Source: Acinetobacter larvae
Lineage (GTDB): Bacteria > Pseudomonadota > Gammaproteobacteria > Pseudomonadales > Moraxellaceae
Length of the DNA stretch: 64,000 nucleotides
NCBI RefSeq assembly: GCF_001704115.1
Contig: NZ_CP016895.1
Coordinates: 2,790,001 to 2,854,000, forward strand
Direction of reading: 5' to 3'
In this document: one piece after another, positions 56,596-64,000 of the stretch
How the letters are laid out: every line of letters begins with the position of its first letter
Numbering within the stretch: position 1 is the stretch's first letter
Program-made: the position numbers and the translations under genes
Notes under the pieces: generated by a model
The model's database searches: none
What the model was told of the DNA's origin: nothing
Seen by the model: the letters and a program-made list of their open reading frames with translations, nothing else

Positions 56596-57366
56596 ATGGA
56601 TAAGCAACAGCTTAAAACTTTGGTTAGCACTGCACATCATGAACTGTTTAGCATGCATGATCTCAGTGCATTACAGCGCTATTTTGCACCAGACTTCATT
56701 GAACACTCACCTTTGGTTGCCGATGGTCTAACAGGTTTGGCACAACTGGTCAAAGACTGTCCCAATCTACAACATCAAGCCTACCGCGTCCTTGCCGATG
56801 GCGATTTGGTTGCCATTCATGGGCGTTTTGAAGGGCTGGATGCAGACCCGTTGGTGGGCTTTGATATTTATCGTGTCAAAGATGGATTGATTGTTGAGCA
56901 TTGGGATGGTCTGGTCAAAGAAGCACCGCTCAATCGCAGTGGTCGTAGCCAACTCGATGGTCCAAGCCATGTAGAACACACGGGTCAAGAAGCGACCAAT
57001 AAAGCACTGGTCAGCCGTTTCTTTCAGACCGCATTGATTGATGGCGACTACGAGGCTTTTCGTGACTACACCCAAGACAATCAATTTGCACAACATAGCC
57101 CAGATATTGGCGATGGTGTCGATGCAGTCATCGACTTTTTGACAGAGATTCGCGCACAAGGGCAAGGGTTGGTCTATCACAAGACTCACCGTACCCTTGC
57201 CGATGGTCAATTTGTGCTGACACATTCTGAAGGCAGTATTGCCGCAGAACGACATGCTTATTTCGAGTTATGGCGTGTAGAACACGGCAAGATTGCCGAA
57301 CTTTGGGACGCAATCTTAGCGGTACCAGAAGATGAGCAAGCTATTCACCCTTATGGTGTTTTTTAA
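56596..57366 (+). CDS. Tandem SnoaL/NTF2-fold protein
   Basis: This 256-residue protein consists of two SnoaL-like domains, about residues 1-120 and 134-250. Each repeats the same motifs: FAPDFIEHSPLVADG against YTQDNQFAQHSPDIGDG, then the strand VLADGDLVAIHGRF against TLADGQFVLTHSEG, and GLIVEHWDGL against GKIAELWDAI. Such proteins may be small enzymes (isomerases, hydrolases) or binders. The aligned His, Asp and Trp suggest both pockets are kept. It is 28 bp after the aldehyde dehydrogenase gene, so probably acts on a related metabolite. Confidence 0.8.
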   Translation: MDKQQLKTLVSTAHHELFSMHDLSALQRYFAPDFIEHSPLVADGLTGLAQLVKDCPNLQHQAYRVLADGDLVAIHGRFEGLDADPLVGFDIYRVKDGLIVEHWDGLVKEAPLNRSGRSQLDGPSHVEHTGQEATNKALVSRFFQTALIDGDYEAFRDYTQDNQFAQHSPDIGDGVDAVIDFLTEIRAQGQGLVYHKTHRTLADGQFVLTHSEGSIAAERHAYFELWRVEHGKIAELWDAILAVPEDEQAIHPYGVF

Positions 57367-57442
57367 CTATTGTTCAGTTTTAATGGGTATTTGCTTTGCG
57401 CGAATGCTCGATTTTAACTGATCGCAATCATTAACCAAAATA

Positions 57443-57473
57443 CAGTCACTTGACCATGATGGTCTTGTGACTG
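57443..57473. promoter_or_regulatory. 31-bp near-palindrome before the FCD regulator
   Basis: The arm CAGTCACTTGACCAT (57443-57457), a central G, and the opposite arm to 57473 pair at 13 of 15 positions. The core GACCATGATGGTC is perfect. It ends 14 bp before the regulator ATG. It resembles a dimeric GntR/FCD operator for autoregulation. Confidence 0.55.
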
Positions 57474-57487
57474 CTGAGAGTGTTGTG

Positions 57488-58210
57488 ATGTCTGCATTGC
57501 GTATTATTTTTGCCCCAATCGCACAAGCGACACGTTCTGAACAAGTCGTGGAACGTTTGGGAAATGCCATTATTTCCGGTCTACTCAAGAGCAGACAACA
57601 ACTTCCCAATGAAGCGGAACTGGCACGTCTCATGGGGGTTTCTCCAATTACCATACGAGAAGCACTGAATACTTTACGCAGTAAGGGGTTTATTGATACA
57701 CGGCGCGGACGACATGGCGGGAGTTTTATTTGTGAACTGCCGGAACACATCCGACTCAGTGCGCATCCCTTACAACAAGCAAGTAATGAATTTATTAGCG
57801 ATCTTGGTGAGTTTCATGCTGCGGTACTCTCACATAGCGTCTATTTGGCAGCACAGCGCACCACGCAGGTTGAGCTAGATCGTTTAGCGCTATCCATTGC
57901 CCAATTTGCTGCCGCCACAACGGCAGATCTCAGAGCACAACTTGACTTACGTTGTTTATTGGCACTATGTGCTTTGGCACAATCGGCACGTTTAGCTACA
58001 CAGGAATTATCGATTCAAGCGGAATGGGCACCACTGATTGCGAGCTTATATCAGTGTGATGTTTTCCACCGCACGATAATCCAGCAATATCAACAAATTT
58101 TTTCTTCATTTCAACAAGGAAATGAGGATAATGCTGTAGTACAAAGCAAAAAAATCATCGCCATGCTGACGGACCAAATGCTTCGATATAAGTTATCTAT
58201 GACCGGATGA
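57488..58210 (+). CDS. GntR-family regulator, FCD (FadR/VanR) type
   Basis: This 240-residue regulator has an N-terminal winged helix (about residues 12-85) with LPNEAELARLMGVSPITIREALNTLRSKGF and the wing RRGRHGGSFI. An all-helical FCD-type ligand domain follows (about 95-235). The usual metal-binding histidines of FCD domains are not all obvious. The ATG at 57488 has GAGAG nine bases upstream. The long palindrome before it is a candidate operator, and the flanking catabolic genes are candidate targets. Confidence 0.85.
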   Translation: MSALRIIFAPIAQATRSEQVVERLGNAIISGLLKSRQQLPNEAELARLMGVSPITIREALNTLRSKGFIDTRRGRHGGSFICELPEHIRLSAHPLQQASNEFISDLGEFHAAVLSHSVYLAAQRTTQVELDRLALSIAQFAAATTADLRAQLDLRCLLALCALAQSARLATQELSIQAEWAPLIASLYQCDVFHRTIIQQYQQIFSSFQQGNEDNAVVQSKKIIAMLTDQMLRYKLSMTG

Positions 58211-58212
58211 TG

Positions 58213-58258
58213 TTCATCTGCTCGACAACATGACAACATTTCATCTGCTCGACAACAT
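58213..58258. repeat. 19-bp direct repeat
   Basis: TTCATCTGCTCGACAACAT occurs at 58213-58231 and again at 58240-58258, a 27-bp period, between the regulator and the Cache-protein gene. Confidence 0.95.
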
Positions 58259-58303
58259 ATAGCTAAGCGATAAAAGGAATTTGTAATTTTAGGAGTTATC
58301 GGA

Positions 58304-59014
58304 ATGACCCAAAATCAATATATCGCACAACTGCAGCAACTCCTCCAACAAGTGCTCGATGAAACCACGGCCCATGCGCAACACCTGGCCGTGCATACCA
58401 AGAAGATTCTGTCACACCATCTCTACGATATTACCAAGGGCATTAAGCTCACAGCGGAGGAACGTCGTCACTTACAAGGGGCCATTAAAACTACGCTCAG
58501 TGATAGCCATTATAGTCATGGCATGGGCTTTGCCAGTTATAGCCCAGAAACCCTAGACAGTGAAGACTATTGGACTTTAGAATGGTGGTATAAAACCGAG
58601 AGCCAACTACAACAAGCCAAACTAGAAAATTATCAAAATGCACAGCGTTTTTTAGATTTTCGTTCCTTTGAGTGGTTTCAACAGCCTGCTCAAAATAAAC
58701 GTCCATATATTCATGGACCTTATGTCGACTATATTTGCAATAGTGCCTATACCATTACGGTTGCCCATCCGGTCATGTTACAAGATCAGTTTATCGGGGT
58801 CATTGCCATTGATATTTTGGTATCAGCCTTAGAAAAAGTGCTTATGCCAAGCCTAAAGAATATTCACCAGACTGCGGTCATTATTAATGACGTCGACCGT
58901 GTCGTGACCTCCAATGCCGTCAGTATCAAAACAGGGACTTTATTAAAGCATCATCCGCACCAGCAATGTATACCGAGCCCTCCCAAGCCATTACAACTTG
59001 TGGTACTTAGCTAA
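58304..59014 (+). CDS. Orphan Cache-domain protein without membrane helices
   Basis: This 236-residue protein looks like a PDC/Cache sensing domain: a long N-terminal helix (QYIAQLQQLLQQVLDETTAHAQ), then the pocket segment MGFASYSPETLDSEDYWTLEWWYK and the strands AYTITVAHPVMLQDQFIGVIAIDI. Cache domains usually lie outside the membrane in chemoreceptors or kinases. Here there is no signal peptide, no transmembrane segment and no output domain. It may bind an amine or amino acid in the cytoplasm and modulate one of the neighbouring regulators. The next gene is an amino-acid permease. Confidence 0.7.
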   Translation: MTQNQYIAQLQQLLQQVLDETTAHAQHLAVHTKKILSHHLYDITKGIKLTAEERRHLQGAIKTTLSDSHYSHGMGFASYSPETLDSEDYWTLEWWYKTESQLQQAKLENYQNAQRFLDFRSFEWFQQPAQNKRPYIHGPYVDYICNSAYTITVAHPVMLQDQFIGVIAIDILVSALEKVLMPSLKNIHQTAVIINDVDRVVTSNAVSIKTGTLLKHHPHQQCIPSPPKPLQLVVLS

Positions 59015-59187
59015 GCCCTAAACAGGCTCTATCTGCATCTAGCACGCTCCCATATGTCACAAGCTGGATTGACTCGCATCAATCCTCAGGGCGTGGTGTG
59101 GCTAAAATTTTGCTGGTGCGACTGATTTGACCTGTTCTTGGCATGGATTCTGCACCCGACAAAACAACAAAATATAGGTTAAATAAC

Positions 59188-60525
59188 ATGGAAAATCAGA
59201 TACCTTCCATTCAAAAACTGTCACTATGGCAAGTTACGATTATTGGCATTGCCTATATGACGCCGATGACTGTTTTTGATACCTTCGGCATTGTTTCAGG
59301 CATCACCCAAGGTCATGTGCCACTTGCCTATTTATTCGCACTTTCGGCCATGTTACTCACCGCATGGAGCTATGCCCGATTTAGTCGTAGCTCAGAACGT
59401 CCTGGTTCAGCTTATAGTTATACGGCGGAAAGTCTGGGACCGCGTAGTGGCTTCTTTGTCGGTTGGTGTTCACTACTGGATTACTTGCTGCTTCCCCTCA
59501 TTAATGTGTTATTGGCAGCAATTTATTTAACCGCATTATTTCCCCATTTACCGTATTGGTTCTGGGTCATGGTAGCAGCTGGACTGGTGACCTTGGTCAA
59601 TTGTTTTCGTATTCGGCTTTTGGCCAACCTGAGTCTATTATTCGTTTTCGCACCTGTAATTTTAATGGTGATCTTTGTCTATCTGGTCATACACGGCATT
59701 GGCTCTGAACAAGGTTATGCCCATGTTCTGACCTTGGCCCCCTTATGGCAAGGTCAACAGGAACTGCTGCCCCTCATTGCAGGTGCTTCGGTATTATGTT
59801 TCTCTTTTTTAGGTTTTGATGCGGTTACCACACTTTCTCATGAAACCAAGCAACCCACCAAAACGATTCCACGTGCTGTGATGTTAACCACTTTGTCTGG
59901 CGGTTTTATCTTTTTTACGGCATCATGGTTTATACAGTTATATTTTCCCAATAATGCACGCTTCCATAACCCCTCGGAGGCGTTGCCTGAGATTGTGCTC
60001 TACGTGGGTGGTGCATTGTTTCAATCGATTTTTCTATGCGGTCAAATTATGAATACCGTTGCATCTGGGCTTGCCTCACATGCCAGTGCCTCGCGTTTGC
60101 TATATATTATGGGCAAAGACAATATCTTTCCCAAAAAATACTTCGGTACCCTGCACCTCAACTTGGGTACTCCTTTCTTCTCGGTACTCTTTGTCGGGTT
60201 AATTTCCCTGAGTGCGGTATTTCTAAATCTCGCCCAAGTGATTAGCTTGATCAGTTTTGGTGCCTTAGTTGCCTTTAGTGCGGTCAATTTCTCTGTTTTT
60301 GTGCGTTTCTATGTCAGAGATAAACAACGTAAAGGCTTCAAAAATAAATTCTTCAATCTATTTCTACCGATTCTTTCCATGTTTTGCATCATGGGATTGT
60401 GGCTCAATCTCGACCATGCTGCGCTCAGCTTTGGTTGTTTCTGGATTGCTATGGGGGTTGGATTATTTATTTATAAAGTTATTAGAAAACAAAATATTGC
60501 TATCACAAATGCTTTCGAATCTTAA
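59188..60525 (+). CDS. APC-family amino-acid/polyamine permease
   Basis: This 445-residue inner-membrane transporter has twelve hydrophobic segments. The first reads LWQVTIIGIAYMTPMTVFDTFGIVSG, where the unwound region is MTPMTVFDT, and further on are FLGFDAVTTLSHETKQPTKTIPRA and SHASASRLLYIMGKDN. It resembles PuuP-type putrescine and amino-acid importers. The ATG at 59188 has AGGTTAA nine bases upstream and is preferred to 59143. It lies 12 bp before the oxidase gene, so it likely imports the oxidase substrate. Confidence 0.87.
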   Translation: MENQIPSIQKLSLWQVTIIGIAYMTPMTVFDTFGIVSGITQGHVPLAYLFALSAMLLTAWSYARFSRSSERPGSAYSYTAESLGPRSGFFVGWCSLLDYLLLPLINVLLAAIYLTALFPHLPYWFWVMVAAGLVTLVNCFRIRLLANLSLLFVFAPVILMVIFVYLVIHGIGSEQGYAHVLTLAPLWQGQQELLPLIAGASVLCFSFLGFDAVTTLSHETKQPTKTIPRAVMLTTLSGGFIFFTASWFIQLYFPNNARFHNPSEALPEIVLYVGGALFQSIFLCGQIMNTVASGLASHASASRLLYIMGKDNIFPKKYFGTLHLNLGTPFFSVLFVGLISLSAVFLNLAQVISLISFGALVAFSAVNFSVFVRFYVRDKQRKGFKNKFFNLFLPILSMFCIMGLWLNLDHAALSFGCFWIAMGVGLFIYKVIRKQNIAITNAFES

Positions 60526-60537
60526 AGGAGTTCGATG

Positions 60538-61959
60538 ATGTCTAACATCAATAAACCACAATTTTTAGATGATGTTGAATTTAAAGCCAGTCAAGCCACG
60601 CAAATGGGCAAAGAATGGAGCTGGGTCAATCCCAAGCGCATCTCCGCAGAGATCACCAATCCGGCCAACTATTATGAAAGCTCATTGGCGGATTGGCATC
60701 ATTTTGACAGTTTAACAGCAGACCTCGAATGTGATGTCGTGGTCATCGGTGCTGGTCTACTAGGTTCGTCCAGTGCCTTGCATTTGGCGGAACAAGGTGT
60801 CGATACCGTGGTGCTTGAGAAAAATCGCGTTGGCAATGCCGCATCGGGGCGTAACGGTGGTCAGCTCACACCTGGGCTAGCACGTTGGGAAGCTGAAGAA
60901 ATGGCAAGCCGGTTAAGTTATGAAGATGCCAAAAAATTATGGCATTTTACCTCGACCGAAGCGATGCAACTCATCGATGAAATCACCGACAAGTACCAAC
61001 TACAATTGCGCCGTGGTCGTGGGCATATTACTGCGGCTGTGCATGAGGGGCATTTGGTCGGGCTAACCCAAGGTGCAGATGCGCGTAAATATTTGGGCGA
61101 AGATCATACCCGTATCGCGGGCAAACACGAACTGATGGAATATATCCAGTCCGATTATTATCACGGTGGGTTAATCGATGAACTCGGTGGGCAAATCCAT
61201 CCCCTCGCGTTAAACCGTGGTTTAATCTATGGCTTCTGCCAAAATGGTGGTCGGCTATATGAGCAAACCGAAGTATTGGCAATCGAAGAAAAACCAGATG
61301 GCATCTATGTCAAAACAGCCGATGCCGTCGTCAAAGCAAAAAAATCAGTAGTGCTTGCGGTACACCATGCCTCATTTAAACTTTTAGCTGAACACAATCA
61401 AACCACCATTCCTTTTTATACCTATGTCAGTACCACCGCACCCTTGGATGTCGACATTGAACGTATTCTCCCCTATGGTCATCCAGTCTATGATACGCAG
61501 TTCCAAATCGACTATTACCGTCCTGCTCAGCAAAACCGTCTGTTATTTGGTGGTCAAGGCACAGGAAGTTGCTGGTCACCTGAGCGGACTAAAAACTATT
61601 TAGAGCAACGTATTGCCGCGGTATTCCCACAACTGAAAAACGTTGAAATGGATTTTGTCTGGAGTGGTACTACCGATCTCACGGTCAATGGCGCGGTAGA
61701 TAGTCGTAAATTTGGTCAACACTATCCAATCTATGCGGTACATGGTTGGAGTGGTCATGGTGTGGCACAAACGGTACGCATTGGTAAAGCCATTGCCGAC
61801 GACTTTGTCGGTCAGTCAGATGACTTTAATATGCTGAGCAACATCGACCATCAAAATATTTTATTTGGTCGCACCCTTGCCCCCGTGGTGATTCCTATTG
61901 CAAAAAGTGCCTATGGTCTAGGCGCGTTATTCAATCCAGCCAAAATGGTCTCGTTTTAA
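60538..61959 (+). CDS. FAD-dependent amine oxidase (PuuB-like)
   Basis: This DAO-family flavoenzyme of 473 residues has the FAD loop VVIGAGLLGSSSALHLAEQ, the signature NAASGRNGGQLTPGL and a C-terminal YAVHGWSGHGVAQTVRIGKAIAD. It resembles gamma-glutamylputrescine oxidase (PuuB) and OrdL proteins. PuuA and PuuD, needed for the gamma-glutamyl route, are not in this window, so it may act on a free amine instead. AAAGGAG precedes a double ATG (60535 and 60538). It forms an operon with the permease. Confidence 0.85.
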   Translation: MSNINKPQFLDDVEFKASQATQMGKEWSWVNPKRISAEITNPANYYESSLADWHHFDSLTADLECDVVVIGAGLLGSSSALHLAEQGVDTVVLEKNRVGNAASGRNGGQLTPGLARWEAEEMASRLSYEDAKKLWHFTSTEAMQLIDEITDKYQLQLRRGRGHITAAVHEGHLVGLTQGADARKYLGEDHTRIAGKHELMEYIQSDYYHGGLIDELGGQIHPLALNRGLIYGFCQNGGRLYEQTEVLAIEEKPDGIYVKTADAVVKAKKSVVLAVHHASFKLLAEHNQTTIPFYTYVSTTAPLDVDIERILPYGHPVYDTQFQIDYYRPAQQNRLLFGGQGTGSCWSPERTKNYLEQRIAAVFPQLKNVEMDFVWSGTTDLTVNGAVDSRKFGQHYPIYAVHGWSGHGVAQTVRIGKAIADDFVGQSDDFNMLSNIDHQNILFGRTLAPVVIPIAKSAYGLGALFNPAKMVSF

Positions 61960-62032
61960 TCTGTCCCATAGCACATAGCGCTGGTTCAGCATCTGGCTGC
62001 ACCAGTGAGCAGAGGTCGATTTGCGCTCCTTT

Positions 62033-62059
62033 CTCTCAGTCTTTCAGTAAGGCTGAGAG
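62033..62059 (+). terminator. Stem-loop after the oxidase gene
   Basis: CTCTCAG at 62033-62039 pairs with CTGAGAG at 62053-62059, with TTTC following; weak T tract. Confidence 0.4.
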
Positions 62060-62166
62060 TTTCTGGCATCTATTATATGCGCCTTACTGCTGTTGTTGAC
62101 GAAAGTGCTTGATGCAGCAGCATCAAAAAAACAATAATCTATAAATCAGGGATATGGAGAAATAAC

Positions 62167-63669
62167 GTGCAGAGCTTATTGGCGGATCATCTGTTACAAC
62201 GACTGCAACAACAAAAACAAGGCGTACTATATCGACGGGTATTTAATTGTCTGCGTGATGCTATTCTGGATGGGGTACTACCGCCGCGTACCCGTTTACC
62301 TGCTTCGCGTGATTTAGCACAAGAATTAAATGTATCACGCAATACCATTCTCAATGCCTATGAACAATTACAAGCACAAGGCTATGTACAAGCGGCAATT
62401 GGCAGCGGCACCTGGGTGGCCGAGGTATTACCAGAAAGTTATCTTAATGTTCCTGGCAAGACAGCATTGCCAACGCAAAAAACTGCTATGAATCTCACCG
62501 ATCTATCACAACGCGGTACTGTCTTTTTAAACAATGCCGCTGCGGCTCCCATTCAATGGGGTGCCTTTGTCCCAGGCGTACCCGATGTCACGGAGTTTCC
62601 ACATGCTGAACTGAGTAAAATTCAGATGCGACTCAGTCGCCAACCCGAAATTGAAAGCCTAATTTATGGCAGTGATGGCGGCAGCTTAGCCCTTAAACAA
62701 GCGTTGGCGGAATATTTACGCATTGCCCGTTCAGTACGCTGTGATATCGATCAAATCCTGATTACCGATGGCATACATCAAGCGGTCGATTTTATTTCAC
62801 GGGTCTTATGTGATAACCAAGACCATGTTTGGATTGAAGATCCAGGCTATTGGGGGGCTCGTAATATTTTACGAATGAATGGTTTAAATATTCATCCAAT
62901 GGCAGTCGACCATGAAGGCATCGTGCCAGATAGTCAGGCACCTATTCCAAAATTGATTTTTGTCACCCCTTCGCATCAATATCCGTTGGGCTCGCATCTG
63001 AGTGTGGCGCGACGTAAGCAATTATTAGAATTAGCCCGCGTACATAAAAGCTGGATCATTGAAGATGACTATGACAGTGAGTTCCGTTTTTCAGGACAAC
63101 CTTTTCCCTCTTTGCAAGGCTTAGAAGAAAATACCCCCGTGATTTATATGGGTACTTTTAGTAAGACGATTTATCCAGCGTTACGTGTCGGTTATATGGT
63201 GGTGCCGAAAAATCTGGTAGCGACCTTAAGTATTATCGCAACAGAGCTCTATCGCGGTGGGCATACACTGATGCAACGCGCCTTGGCTGAGTTTATTCAA
63301 GAGGGACATTATGCCGACCATATTCGACGGATGCGCTTGTTATACAGTAAACGTCGTGGCTTTTTAATCGAGCTCATTGAGCGCTATTTAGGCACGGACT
63401 TTGTGCATGAATATAGCCATGAAGCTGGCTTACATTTGGTACTCAAACTCCCAGAACATGCCGATGATCTTGCCATCGCCCAGTTGGCTTTTGTACGCGG
63501 GGTAAAAGTCAAAGCCCTGTCGGCTTATTATATTCGCCGCCATGCAGAAAAGGGCTTGTTACTCGGCTTTGCTTGTGTGGCAGAAAAAGAAATGCTAGTG
63601 GCTTTTAGCGTCCTCAGACAATGCCTCAAAGAACATCATATTGTTCCACCACAGACGGGTTCAAACTAA
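62167..63669 (+). CDS. MocR/GabR-type PLP-dependent transcriptional regulator
   Basis: This 500-residue protein fuses a GntR winged helix (about residues 15-85, with LPASRDLAQELNVSRNTILNAYEQL) to an aminotransferase-like domain (about 110-490). The PLP-binding Lys is in GTFSKTIYPALRVGY and other motifs include VWIEDPGYWGARN and IIEDDYDSEFRF. GabR of Bacillus senses GABA through such a domain and activates gabTD. The start is GTG at 62167 with GGAG eight bases upstream. It is a plausible activator of the gabT/gabD genes in the same island. Confidence 0.9.
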   Translation: MQSLLADHLLQRLQQQKQGVLYRRVFNCLRDAILDGVLPPRTRLPASRDLAQELNVSRNTILNAYEQLQAQGYVQAAIGSGTWVAEVLPESYLNVPGKTALPTQKTAMNLTDLSQRGTVFLNNAAAAPIQWGAFVPGVPDVTEFPHAELSKIQMRLSRQPEIESLIYGSDGGSLALKQALAEYLRIARSVRCDIDQILITDGIHQAVDFISRVLCDNQDHVWIEDPGYWGARNILRMNGLNIHPMAVDHEGIVPDSQAPIPKLIFVTPSHQYPLGSHLSVARRKQLLELARVHKSWIIEDDYDSEFRFSGQPFPSLQGLEENTPVIYMGTFSKTIYPALRVGYMVVPKNLVATLSIIATELYRGGHTLMQRALAEFIQEGHYADHIRRMRLLYSKRRGFLIELIERYLGTDFVHEYSHEAGLHLVLKLPEHADDLAIAQLAFVRGVKVKALSAYYIRRHAEKGLLLGFACVAEKEMLVAFSVLRQCLKEHHIVPPQTGSN

Positions 63670-63729
63670 GCTTTAGGGCGTAGCAAATGCTCAGGTTGTC
63701 AAGCATTATTGCCCGCCCATCGCCGCAAT

Positions 63730-63782
63730 GCCACAAGCCACAAGCCACAAGCCACAAGCCACAAGCCACAAGCCACAAGCCA
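63730..63782. repeat. Heptamer array GCCACAA
   Basis: Seven perfect copies of GCCACAA from 63730 to 63778 plus a partial GCCA, 3' of the MocR-type gene and of the convergent permease gene. Confidence 0.95.
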
Positions 63783-63820
63783 GTATTTTGATCAGCGTGC
63801 AGCATGACCTTGCAAGCAAC

Positions 63821-64000
63821 TTAACGATAACGGTGTCGGTATACCACAGCAGCATTCTTTTTACGCTGCGCACGAAATTGTACATATAGCCCGATCAACA
63901 TCACCAACCCAGCTGCCACACCAGTCGAAAGCACCAATAAGCGATATTGTTCAATAAACGCCATTGCCAACAAAGACAAACTAATAAAAGCAATTACCAC
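63821..64000 (-). CDS. C-terminal end of a membrane permease (probable GABA permease)
   Basis: A minus-strand frame enters from the right edge and ends with TAA at 63821-63823, giving 59 residues. It has two hydrophobic helices (IAFISLSLLAMAFI and LLVLSTGVAAGLVMLIGLYV) and a basic tail FRAQRKKNAAVVYRHRYR. This fits the last two helices of an APC amino-acid permease. GABA permease is inferred from the neighbouring GabR-type regulator and gabTD; the fragment alone cannot prove it. Confidence 0.5.
   Translation of the reverse strand: MVIAFISLSLLAMAFIEQYRLLVLSTGVAAGLVMLIGLYVQFRAQRKKNAAVVYRHRYR

Noticed and set aside
63730..63782. CRISPR-like array
   Set aside because: The unit is only seven bases with no spacers; it is a simple tandem repeat.
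51979..64000. Genomic island integrated by a phage or ICE
   Set aside because: No integrase, tRNA, attachment repeats or transfer genes are visible; the gene content is ordinary catabolism.

Overview
The window reads as a chromosomal segment of an Acinetobacter-type gammaproteobacterium (Moraxellaceae). The clearest pointers are the BfmR/BfmS two-component pair beside nrdAB, a very glutamine-rich SbcC, the core methionine synthase plus DUF1852 pair, and AT-rich spacers. I saw no rRNA, tRNA, CRISPR array, prophage or intact insertion sequence. Most of the first 40 kb is conserved core genome. The last 24 kb is more accessory, and much of it is catabolic.

Layout. 1-3.8 kb: end of sbcD and sbcC (DNA-end processing). 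4.0-6.2 kb: a TonB-dependent siderophore receptor behind a good Fur box. 6.3-9.7 kb: yggS, a lone PilT-family ATPase, fur, bamE and an rnfH-like gene. 9.6-18.5 kb: an SNF-like membrane protein, a class II amidotransferase, an OlsB-like acyltransferase, argB, algC, ribE, rimI, bpt and aat (the last two are N-end-rule transferases). 18.6-24.5 kb: an OmpA-like lipoprotein, a PlsC-like acyltransferase, a voltage-sensor-like membrane protein, minCDE, a PA4642-type small protein and a VOC protein. 25-35 kb: ftsK, trxB, rep, dut, bfmS and bfmR. 35.5-40 kb: nrdA, a small membrane ORF and nrdB, behind candidate NrdR and DnaA sites.

From 40 to 41.1 kb there is a scar of decayed insertion sequences (IS21-like end repeats, an IS256 transposase fragment, an IS3-type OrfA stub) enclosing an AT-rich orphan gene. 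Next comes a flavin reductase, a core methionine synthase (MesD type) and its DUF1852 partner (MesX). This is the folate- and cobalamin-independent, oxygen-requiring methionine synthase system, here beside a candidate source of reduced flavin. A secreted chitin-active LPMO with a 51-bp-repeat linker follows, then a thioesterase-like protein, an LLM oxidoreductase, a 15-bp minisatellite, an amino-acid-binding lipoprotein, a porin and a GST.

From 52 kb to the end the genes form a GABA/polyamine-type catabolic island: gabD and gabT (overlapping), and divergently an aldehyde dehydrogenase, a tandem NTF2-fold protein, an FCD-type GntR regulator, a membrane-free Cache-domain protein, an APC permease, a PuuB-like FAD oxidase, a GabR/MocR-type regulator and the end of a probable GABA permease. 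Permease, oxidase, aldehyde dehydrogenase, GabT and GabD would together carry an amine to succinate. The island has several palindromes and direct repeats suitable as operators. No single feature is clearly a wholly new system. The best leads are the MesD/MesX/flavin-reductase neighbourhood, the orphan Cache sensor, and the uncharacterised small and repeat-based elements listed in the findings.
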